A stretch of 64,000 bases of DNA, taken from Fimbriimonas sp. GTDB taxonomy: Bacteria; Armatimonadota; Fimbriimonadia; Fimbriimonadales; Fimbriimonadaceae. This document shows positions 57,921-64,000 of this stretch, in pieces. The position numbers and the translations under genes are program-made. The stretch covers positions 62,001 to 126,000 of the forward strand of contig JARXAE010000023.1 of the NCBI GenBank assembly GCA_029866005.1, in the 5' to 3' direction. The notes beneath the pieces were generated by a model. That model was not told the DNA's origin and did no database searches. It saw nothing but the letters and a program-made list of their open reading frames with translations. Position 1 is the stretch's first letter. Each line of letters starts with the position of its first letter.

Positions 57921-57946
57921 AGAAAGCCCCTAAAAGCCGTAGGGCT
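57921..57946 (-). terminator. Weak hairpin after the nitrilase-family gene
   Basis: Five-base stem (agccc and gggct) with one flanking A-T pair, followed on the minus strand by TTTCTTACTG. It lies between the nitrilase-family stop and the lipoprotein start. Termination is only possible. Confidence 0.35.
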
Positions 57947-57959
57947 ACTTTACAGCATT

Positions 57960-58787
57960 TCAGGCATGTTTTGCTAATTTTGGGACCACAATCTCACCGT
58001 AAAGTTCGGGGCGACGCGATTCCAAGATGGTTGTTTCGTGCTTGCCGGGCACTGTGACATTTCGCTTAATGCGGGCGAGTTCCAGATCAAAGTCGGCAAT
58101 CAAGACTTTAGCCTCGTTTCCTCTTGCTTCATCCATAATTTGACCGTTCGGAGCGACTAGCTTGCTCTTTCCGATAAACGCGTACCCGTTCTCTGTGCCG
58201 ATTCGGTTTGCGGTAATGACAAACACTTTGTTCTCGACCGCCCTTGCGATACAGAGGTTGTCAGCTGAAATGTCAGCTCCGGTGGGCCAGTTCGTCGGAA
58301 TCGCAATGATATCGGCACCTTTAATTCCCAATGTTCTAGCCGCTTCCGGGTGGCGGACGTCGAAGCATATTAGAATCCCGATTCGTCCGGCGCTGGTTTC
58401 GAACACGTTGAGAGCATCACCTGTCTTCACAAACTTGTCGTAGCCAAGTTCAGGGAGGTGCGTCTTGCGATAAAACTCCGGCTCTTTATCGGTGTCAAAC
58501 AGGGCGGCTGTGTTGTAGCATCCCTCCTCGGCAAACCCAACAACGACGACCATGCCCGTTTGCTTGGCAGCCTCTCGGACGGGTGCTAACTTGTCCAACC
58601 CGATGCAAATACTCTGCGCTTCCTCCAGTGTAGAAACGCAATATCCAGTCAGCGCGCACTCAGGAAAAACAGCAAGCTTGACGCTGCGCCTCGCCAAGTT
58701 GTGAACATGCTCAACAATCCGAGCGATGTTCGCGCTCGGATTGTTGAACTCCACATCCATTTGGACGCTAGCCACTCGGACGTTCAT
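57960..58787 (-). CDS. Carbon-nitrogen hydrolase (nitrilase superfamily)
   Basis: A 275-residue amidase-like enzyme. The Glu-Lys-Cys triad is intact: Glu43 in FPECALTGY, Lys108 in YRKTHL and Cys141 in ICFDVRHPE. It splits a carbon-nitrogen bond in an amide or carbamoyl group, but the exact substrate of this branch is unknown (candidates include omega-amidase and N-carbamoyl-type activity). It directly follows the Sm-like gene (stop TAA, then ATG), which follows the class II aldolase by 15 bp, so the three are one unit. Confidence 0.92.
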   Translation of the reverse strand: MNVRVASVQMDVEFNNPSANIARIVEHVHNLARRSVKLAVFPECALTGYCVSTLEEAQSICIGLDKLAPVREAAKQTGMVVVVGFAEEGCYNTAALFDTDKEPEFYRKTHLPELGYDKFVKTGDALNVFETSAGRIGILICFDVRHPEAARTLGIKGADIIAIPTNWPTGADISADNLCIARAVENKVFVITANRIGTENGYAFIGKSKLVAPNGQIMDEARGNEAKVLIADFDLELARIKRNVTVPGKHETTILESRRPELYGEIVVPKLAKHA

Positions 58788-58964
58788 TTAGACCGCCGCG
58801 ACGGCAATGATGTTGCTGATGCAAAGAAACAGAGTTTCGGAGTCCTTCTTCACCTTCAGAAACTGCGCATCAGCAGCCTCTAACACCCCACGATGCTGGG
58901 CAACGTTTGCTCCAGTCTCAACGTGAACCACGACCTTCTTGCCAATCAACTCTTGAACGATCAT
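58788..58964 (-). CDS. Sm/LSm-like small protein
   Basis: A 58-residue protein missed by a length cutoff of 60. It reads MIVQELIGKKVVVHVETGA, then HRGVLEAADAQFLKVKKDSETLFLC and ISNIIAVAAV. The strand order with a GxL turn (HRGVLEA) and the end NIIAV look like an Sm fold (GKxVxVxxxxGxxxxGxLxxxDxxxLxL...IxxxNIxAV). Sm/LSm proteins form rings that bind RNA, and the family includes Hfq. It fills a gap between the aldolase and nitrilase genes, 15 bp and 0 bp apart, and the frame is fully open. Structure is inferred from pattern only. Confidence 0.65.
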   Translation of the reverse strand: MIVQELIGKKVVVHVETGANVAQHRGVLEAADAQFLKVKKDSETLFLCISNIIAVAAV

Positions 58965-58979
58965 TGCTCTGATTATCCC

Positions 58980-59999
58980 CTACTTTCCGTACAAACTGAC
59001 GCCGAGGCTCTTCAGTTCAGTTGCAGCCTGGATGACTCTTGCCTTCATGCCTGCCTCGGCCTTCTTCATGTACGACCTGGGATCATAAACCTTTTTATCG
59101 CCCATCTCGCCATCAATACGCAGGAGTCCATCGTAGTTCTTCATCACATGATCAACCACTGGGCGCGAGTAGTGGTACTGGCAGTCCGTATCGACGTTCA
59201 TTTTGACCACGCCGTACTCAAGAGTAGCGTGAATGTCGCTGAGTTCAGAGCCGCTTCCGCCGTGGAAGACGAGGTCTGCAATCGCGTTGTACTTCGCCCG
59301 AATCGCATCGTTACCGTTCTTCAGAATCTCTGGGTCAAGCTTGACGTTTCCAGGCTTGTACACGCCGTGGACGTTTCCGAAGGTGGCGGCGAGAGTGAAC
59401 TTTCCGAGAGCGTGAAGATGCTCGTAAACCATGACCATGTCGTCCGGTGTGGTGTAGAGCTTGCTGTGGTCGGCACTTGAGTTGTCAATCCCATCCTCTT
59501 CCCCTCCAACGAGTCCTGCCTCAACTTCGAGGACAATTCCCATGGGCCCCATCAACTTAAGAAGCTCGACAGAGGTCTTCATGTTTTCGACCATGGAGAG
59601 CTCCGATCCGTCAAACATGTGCCCATTGAACAACGGTACGAGACCAGCATCAACACGTCGTTGGCTTTCTGCGATCAGCGGACGAACAAATTTATCGACC
59701 TTGTCCGGAACACAGTGGTCTGTGGTCAGCGCAACGTAGCAAGGGAGGTCGGCGGCAACTCGGTGGGTGTACTCAGCAAGGGCGATCGCTCCGGTGGACA
59801 TCGACTTGATCGGTCCACTTGCAAACTCAGATCCGCCAGTACTGAACTGGATGATGCCGTCCGTCTTCGTCTCCGCAAAGGCAGCCAGTGCTGCATTGAG
59901 CGTTGAACTTGAGGTCACGTTGATTGAGGCCAACGCATAGTTCCCTTTCTGAGCCTCGTCGAGCATTCGATGAAATGTTGGCGCGTCTGGTACCGGCAT
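58980..59999 (-). CDS. fbaA: Class II fructose-bisphosphate aldolase
   Basis: A 339-residue zinc aldolase for glycolysis and gluconeogenesis. TTDHCVPDKV is the first zinc region, GPMGIVLEVEAGLVGGEEDG is split over the active-site loop, and ATFGNVHGVYKPGNVKL and VFHGGSGSE carry further zinc and phosphate ligands. KMNVDTDCQYHYSR ends the core. It is the first gene of a three-gene minus-strand unit with the Sm-like gene and nitrilase-family gene, and divergent from the VanZ-like gene by 17 bp. Confidence 0.96.
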   Translation of the reverse strand: MPVPDAPTFHRMLDEAQKGNYALASINVTSSSTLNAALAAFAETKTDGIIQFSTGGSEFASGPIKSMSTGAIALAEYTHRVAADLPCYVALTTDHCVPDKVDKFVRPLIAESQRRVDAGLVPLFNGHMFDGSELSMVENMKTSVELLKLMGPMGIVLEVEAGLVGGEEDGIDNSSADHSKLYTTPDDMVMVYEHLHALGKFTLAATFGNVHGVYKPGNVKLDPEILKNGNDAIRAKYNAIADLVFHGGSGSELSDIHATLEYGVVKMNVDTDCQYHYSRPVVDHVMKNYDGLLRIDGEMGDKKVYDPRSYMKKAEAGMKARVIQAATELKSLGVSLYGK

Positions 60000-60016
60000 A
60001 ATGACTATGTTATCCG

Positions 60017-60745
60017 ATGAAGCGCCTAGTTCCCCTGCTTGCCTTGGTTCCGCTCATCGTTTCCTATGGCACCTCAGGAAATTTTGTGCTTCCGACCATC
60101 GCCCTGGTCGCAGGATTCGCTTTGCTCTTAGCCGTCCTGGTGCCTGACCAGGACTCAGATTGGGTTCCTGCTCTCGGTCTTTTTTGGCTCGGCCCTCTCT
60201 CAGTGGTTTGGTCAGTGAGCGAGAGACGCGAGGGACGAGACATTTGGCAATATGGAGTCGCTGCCGGCCTACTGATTGCTGCAATCGGCACAGCAGTGCT
60301 TCTCCGTCGACCTCTGCTTAAGCACCACATTGCACTTGTTCTAGCAGCCGTGTTGACGTGGTGCGTTAGCTACTTTGGAGGCTCAAGTGGCTCCGCCGAC
60401 AACATGAAACCACTCTATTCGTTGTTCGGGTTGTCGCCGGATGCGACTTGGGCACTGATTCTAATGACAAGAAAGGTGATTCACGTCACTTTCTATTCGG
60501 CGCTGGCGACCTGCTTTTATCAGTATTTTCTTGTCGGCCGACGGAACGCAGTGATTCCATCGCTCACGTTTACATTGGTCATGGCGTGTTGCGACGAGTG
60601 GCGACAAAGCATGATGCCAAACCGCGCAGGTTCAGTTTGGGATGTAATTCTCGATTCTGGGGCGGCCTTCATCTGGCTCTGGTGGTGCTTCCTCAGAAAG
60701 CGTTCAACCAGCTCAGGAGCTCCAAGTTCTGATGTTCATGCATAA
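60017..60745 (+). CDS. VanZ-like membrane protein
   Basis: A 242-residue protein with about six to seven hydrophobic segments. The C-terminal half shows the VanZ-family pattern KVIHVTFYSALATCFY, then CDEWRQSMMPNRAGSVWDVILDSGAAFIWLWW, where DEWRQ and R-x-G-S-x-x-D are typical. VanZ proteins are linked to glycopeptide tolerance and envelope stress, but many homologues have no known role. Its 3' end overlaps the convergent 60693 gene by 53 bp. Function beyond family is unknown. Confidence 0.82.
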   Translation: MKRLVPLLALVPLIVSYGTSGNFVLPTIALVAGFALLLAVLVPDQDSDWVPALGLFWLGPLSVVWSVSERREGRDIWQYGVAAGLLIAAIGTAVLLRRPLLKHHIALVLAAVLTWCVSYFGGSSGSADNMKPLYSLFGLSPDATWALILMTRKVIHVTFYSALATCFYQYFLVGRRNAVIPSLTFTLVMACCDEWRQSMMPNRAGSVWDVILDSGAAFIWLWWCFLRKRSTSSGAPSSDVHA

Positions 60746-61127
60746 ACATCAGCGGATCGTCCTCTTGGTTGATCCATCTTAGTGCCTGAAACTTGTACCG
60801 GTCGAGTTGCTGATCCTGACCTCTTTCGAATCGAAAAGTCGGAACCAAGATGCCTGGTTCGATTATCGTCATCAAGTCACCGCACATGATGAGAGCATCC
60901 GCTTTTTCGAGGGCCTGATAAGGCTCCAATCTGATCACGGGGTACTTCAGCTCGCGCTCCTTTAGGAACAATCGCAACACTCGGCACATCGCATCACATG
61001 CCTCCGCATGCTCGTCCCAGCATCGAATCTCAATGGGACGTTCCGCGAAAAAATTCGCCAGGGTCGCGGAAATTTTCGGCGCCACTTCCATGTCACCAAA
61101 ACCCAATATTGCCAACCGATGAATCAC
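60693..61127 (-). CDS. Unrecognised Rossmann-like small protein
   Basis: A protein of about 144 residues starting at a GTG (VIHRLAILGFGDMEVAPKI). The N-terminus IHRLAILGFGDMEVAPKISATL with Gly-x-Gly looks like the first strand and turn of a nucleotide-binding fold. Further strands (IEIRCWDEHAEAC, YPVIRLEPYQALEKADALIMCGDLM) fit an alpha/beta protein such as the NAD-binding part of a family 4 glycosidase. It ends in EHQNLELLSWLNAF. It is divergent from the DUF5695-like gene by 20 bp. The function is unknown. Confidence 0.6.
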   Translation of the reverse strand: MIHRLAILGFGDMEVAPKISATLANFFAERPIEIRCWDEHAEACDAMCRVLRLFLKERELKYPVIRLEPYQALEKADALIMCGDLMTIIEPGILVPTFRFERGQDQQLDRYKFQALRWINQEDDPLMFMHEHQNLELLSWLNAF

Positions 61128-61147
61128 CGCAAGAATTCTACAGTAAG

Positions 61148-63673
61148 ATGAAGCCCGTGGACGATTTCGATTTCGGGTTCGAGCCGACGGAGCTTTCAAC
61201 ATCCGCAATCAGCTTCAATTTTCTGCCTTCAGGGCGAATCAACAGCCTCTGGCTGAATGAGTCGAACGGGCCGTTTTCATCCGATGTTCAGTTTGTCACT
61301 GGCCCCGTCGTGATGGCCGATGAAACAACCGACGACTACCTTCCGGGAACAATACTGCTCGGAGCTCGCACAAGCCCGGATGACCCCTGGATGGTGAGCC
61401 GGAATTCGTCAGCGACAGTAAAAAGTGGCGAAAGCAACATTGAGATTGACTACGATTTTTCTCTTCTCCCCGAGTTAGCCGTCACGGGAAACTTCTTTGA
61501 ATCCGAGGAGCAACCCGGAGTTGTCATCTGGGATATTGTCATCAAGAACAAGAGTCGTAAGAGCATCGAGATCGGCGAGCTTGGCTTTCCATTCGCCTTC
61601 CTAAACACCCTCGATGGGTTCCCACTCAATGACGAAGGTATGAACTCTCTGCTGACCGAAAGAATGGTGTTGCAGCACCATATTGGCGGGGCGGGAAGCT
61701 ATTTGGCAGCTCGGAGGATGTGCGGCGATTCGCCAGGACTACTTATCTATCCCGGAGTCGGAACTTCCTGGGAGTTTCATCACTCAGCTCCAATGTCGTT
61801 GAGAGTAAGCCCGGGCTGGGCTGGAGTGCCAATCGTCTATGTGCACAGCCGAGCTACCGCCGATCGGGAAGGCTGGGCAGACTGGTTTTACGGGCACAGC
61901 AGCCTCGTACTGGAACCAAAAGAAGAGAAGCAGTATCAACTTTGTTTCGCTCCGATCATGGGTCGGCATGGGTTCGAAGTTCCGTTGGCGTTAGCGGAGT
62001 ACAAGATCCCGACATTTAGGCTAAGCCAAGGGGCAGTGACTCCCGTGGACACTCAGAACTACATCGAGATCGCAGGAACTCGACCGGCTCAATTTGTTCC
62101 CGAAGCTGAGGATGCGGAAATCGAGTCAGAGAGTGACGAACACGGCGGAATCTTTGCGGTTTCTCGACGTGAGTCAGGACCGTTGCGGGTGCTGGTAGAG
62201 GACATGGATGGAAGGGAATCTTGGTGCCACCTCTTCTTCGTTCGGCCCCTTGCAGAACTAATCAATGCTCGCGCGCAATGGATTTTCGATAACCAGCTTA
62301 TTCGAAGCGGCACGTTTGAGCATGGAATTCTGCCGGCTGATAACAAGGAAAATGCGCCAGAACTCGACTGCTTCCAGACTCCTTGGGGAATCATTGGATC
62401 TCTTGCTGATGCAACCTTTCTTGTTGAAAAGAACATTGTCTATATGGACCCTGAACAGGTTCAGGCAATAGACCGATATGTAGAGGATTTCTTACTCAAA
62501 GTATTCCATAAGCCGCTCCAGAACACCTTTGCATCTGTCTGCCCGCCGGCGGCGGGAGCAATCGCTTACGACGCTTCACGAGCGCAGAGTTACGTTCATG
62601 CAATTCGATTTTATGAGGCAGTTTCCCGCCTCGCGCGGCACGCGAAGATGACCCGTAGCGAGGAAGGCTATTGTGAACTTGCCGACGGGCTCATTGAGGG
62701 ACTTCTCAAGTTCTCTGACCGCGAGGGACTCTATTCAACCGCTCTGTTTGGAGCGTCCGATCTCATCGAAAAACCAGCATGGAAGGAACTTCGGGACAAG
62801 TATCTGGAACAATATAGGCTTCCGTTTTGGGTCGGTCGGCACTTCTCCCTGACAACCCTCGACGAAGTCGCGGCGATCGCCGATCAGACTCATGCAATCT
62901 CCGCGACTGGGTCGGTAGAGCAACTGTTACTGACTCACCGCTCGACCTCACCAAACTGGTGGTCCTTCGGCACCGAGGCTCGACCGTTGGTCGATTATGA
63001 GCTTCATCCGGAGCTCTCAGATTACGGTGCGATGTACCCTTCCTACACCACGACTTCGCTTTCTCACACGCTCCTCAGCTGGCTCAATCGGGACTACACC
63101 CGATTAGACGAGCCCTCGTTACGTTTGGCGTTCGGTGGTCTGATGGCGCCCTGGGCCATGGTTCGCGAAGATGGCGCTGCCAGCATGGGCTTCTGTCCAG
63201 ATATGGCCTCTTCCCAGCGCGGGCTCTCGCCGCGCACGGGTGACATCGGCTTCGCCCTAGCAGAATTTATTCGACGTGCCACGGTTTGGGTCCTGCCATC
63301 CGCCGAGCGCGGATTTATCACGTTCGGGGGCAGTGTCGAAGCTTATCCACGCGACGGTAAGCCTTGCCTGAGAATCGTGCCTTGGGACGGGGTCGGTCGA
63401 CGAATCGTGATCAGACACATGAATGTTGAGATCACAGTTGAAGGAGCGAAAATCGACTCGTTGGAGCTCAATGCTGATCTCCGATGGATGACGCTGACAT
63501 TGGACAACCCAAATGAGGCTGTGCGACGGGAAGCCACGATTCGCATTGAAGGTCTGTGGGGAACCGCTTTCCAATGCTCCGAGGGAGCGGCAACTATGGA
63601 AGGCTCTCAATTGGTTATTCGGATGCCGATCGAAGGGGCAAGGCTAAGAGAGATCGAGATTACGCCGATCTAA
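61148..63673 (+). CDS. DUF5695-like large protein, probable glycoside-hydrolase fold
   Basis: An 841-residue protein from the ATG at 61148 (MKPVDDFDFGFEPTELSTSA); no signal peptide is obvious. It matches DUF5695-type proteins: an N-terminal beta-sandwich (SAISFNFLPSGRINSLWLN, AVTGNFFESEEQPGVVIWDI), a central section rich in aromatics and (from about 400) a helical region (AYDASRAQSYVHAIRFYEAV; YELHPELSDYGAMYPSYTTTSL) that resembles an (alpha/alpha) barrel of GH families, then a C-terminal beta domain. Acidic residues in the barrel could be catalytic. The substrate is unknown. It is divergent from the small Rossmann-like gene and ends in a terminator shared with rplE. Confidence 0.7.
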   Translation: MKPVDDFDFGFEPTELSTSAISFNFLPSGRINSLWLNESNGPFSSDVQFVTGPVVMADETTDDYLPGTILLGARTSPDDPWMVSRNSSATVKSGESNIEIDYDFSLLPELAVTGNFFESEEQPGVVIWDIVIKNKSRKSIEIGELGFPFAFLNTLDGFPLNDEGMNSLLTERMVLQHHIGGAGSYLAARRMCGDSPGLLIYPGVGTSWEFHHSAPMSLRVSPGWAGVPIVYVHSRATADREGWADWFYGHSSLVLEPKEEKQYQLCFAPIMGRHGFEVPLALAEYKIPTFRLSQGAVTPVDTQNYIEIAGTRPAQFVPEAEDAEIESESDEHGGIFAVSRRESGPLRVLVEDMDGRESWCHLFFVRPLAELINARAQWIFDNQLIRSGTFEHGILPADNKENAPELDCFQTPWGIIGSLADATFLVEKNIVYMDPEQVQAIDRYVEDFLLKVFHKPLQNTFASVCPPAAGAIAYDASRAQSYVHAIRFYEAVSRLARHAKMTRSEEGYCELADGLIEGLLKFSDREGLYSTALFGASDLIEKPAWKELRDKYLEQYRLPFWVGRHFSLTTLDEVAAIADQTHAISATGSVEQLLLTHRSTSPNWWSFGTEARPLVDYELHPELSDYGAMYPSYTTTSLSHTLLSWLNRDYTRLDEPSLRLAFGGLMAPWAMVREDGAASMGFCPDMASSQRGLSPRTGDIGFALAEFIRRATVWVLPSAERGFITFGGSVEAYPRDGKPCLRIVPWDGVGRRIVIRHMNVEITVEGAKIDSLELNADLRWMTLTLDNPNEAVRREATIRIEGLWGTAFQCSEGAATMEGSQLVIRMPIEGARLREIEITPI

Positions 63674-63708
63674 AAAAGGAGGGCATTTCTCAACGAAATG
63701 CCCTCCTT
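63672..63708. terminator. Bidirectional terminator between DUF5695-like gene and rplE
   Basis: Thirteen-base perfect stem (aaggagggcattt at 63676-63688 and complement at 63696-63708) with a seven-base loop. On the minus strand it is followed by a T run (plus-strand A run 63672-63677), which ends rplE. Confidence 0.9.
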
Positions 63709-63729
63709 CAGATTGATCGCTTTGAGAGC

Positions 63730-64000
63730 TTACTTCTCTCGAATCGGAAGTCCCATGGACTTCAAGAAGACGTGAGCTTCTTCGTCGGTCTTAGCGGTCG
63801 TGCAGAACACGATGTCCATTCCACGGATTCGATCGAATGTATCGTAAGGGATCTCAGGGAAAACGAGCTGCTCTTTGAGTCCAATAGCGTAGTTGCCGCG
63901 TCCGTCGAACGACTTGGCCGAAAGGCCTTGGAAGTCTCGGATTCGGGGAAGGACAACGGTAGCGAGTCGGTCGAAGAAGTGATACATCTGGTCGCCTCGG
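63730..64000 (-). CDS. rplE: Ribosomal protein L5, C-terminal part (cut by window edge)
   Basis: About 90 residues at the C-terminus of L5: [21 protein letters not shown], then [33 protein letters not shown], and [19 protein letters not shown] at the end. These are near-invariant in bacterial L5, which binds 5S rRNA. The gene is on the minus strand and starts beyond base 64000. It would normally lie inside the S10/spc operon. Here the operon runs leftward and rplE is its last gene before the terminator in this window, which is unusual because rpsN or rpsH usually follow rplE. Confidence 0.96.
   Translation of the reverse strand, partial: RGDQMYHFFDRLATVVLPRIRDFQGLSAKSFDGRGNYAIGLKEQLVFPEIPYDTFDRIRGMDIVFCTTAKTDEEAHVFLKSMGLPIREK

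Noticed and set aside
57611-58057. Plus-strand reading frame with long Val-Val-Ala repeats
   Set aside because: It is the mirror of the Ala-Thr-Thr linker on the minus strand, which has a lipobox and a propeller domain.

Overview
The window looks like a stretch of chromosome from a member of the Armatimonadota, probably class Fimbriimonadia. This is an inference. It rests on two prepilin-like secreted proteins of the [16 protein letters not shown]...LFPVFAQAK type, an SAH riboswitch in front of ahcY, a DUF5695-like protein, many GTG starts and diderm-type exported proteins. No rRNA, tRNA, insertion sequence or CRISPR array was seen. The window cuts two genes: a glycosyltransferase at the left edge and rplE (ribosomal protein L5) at the right edge.

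Positions 1-13.9 kb hold a surface-polysaccharide cluster. It has six GT4-type glycosyltransferases, GDP-mannose 4,6-dehydratase, a Wzx-like flippase, a Wzy-like polymerase, a Wzz/Wzc-like chain-length protein whose kinase half has lost its ATP-binding residues, and an initiating sugar-phosphate transferase. glmS (UDP-GlcNAc precursor supply) and a Gfo/Idh/MocA oxidoreductase follow at 14-17 kb. Together they cover precursor supply, priming, glycan assembly, flipping, polymerisation and length control.

Positions 17.2-23.5 kb hold proteostasis genes: groES-groEL behind a CIRCE operator and clpC, with a LolA/thioredoxin-like secreted protein and an alkyltransferase-like DNA-repair protein between them. 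Positions 23.7-32.3 kb are an accessory stretch of secreted hydrolases, unrecognised exported proteins and a RepA-like ATPase. It also carries three copies of a palindromic repeat of about 112 bp and a small tandem-repeat block.

Positions 32.3-41.3 kb carry the first half of a split carbamoyl-phosphate synthase large subunit, carA, a prepilin/lipoprotein pair, a GH65-like lipoprotein and a large repeat protein. Positions 41.4-47.1 kb hold trpS, an M50 protease, lysA and an esterase. Positions 47.1-52.8 kb hold ahcY with its riboswitch, an ABC exporter, htpX and a second prepilin. Positions 52.8-64 kb hold apt, an SRAP protein, mrp, asd, a repeat-linker lipoprotein, a nitrilase-family enzyme, an Sm-like 58-residue protein, a class II aldolase, a VanZ-like protein, a DUF5695-like protein and rplE.

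The items most worth a second look are the palindromic repeat with compensatory base changes in its stems, the SAH riboswitch with a competing terminator, the probable pseudokinase in the polysaccharide cluster, the split CarB, the 881-residue GDDxY-repeat protein and the short Sm-like gene.
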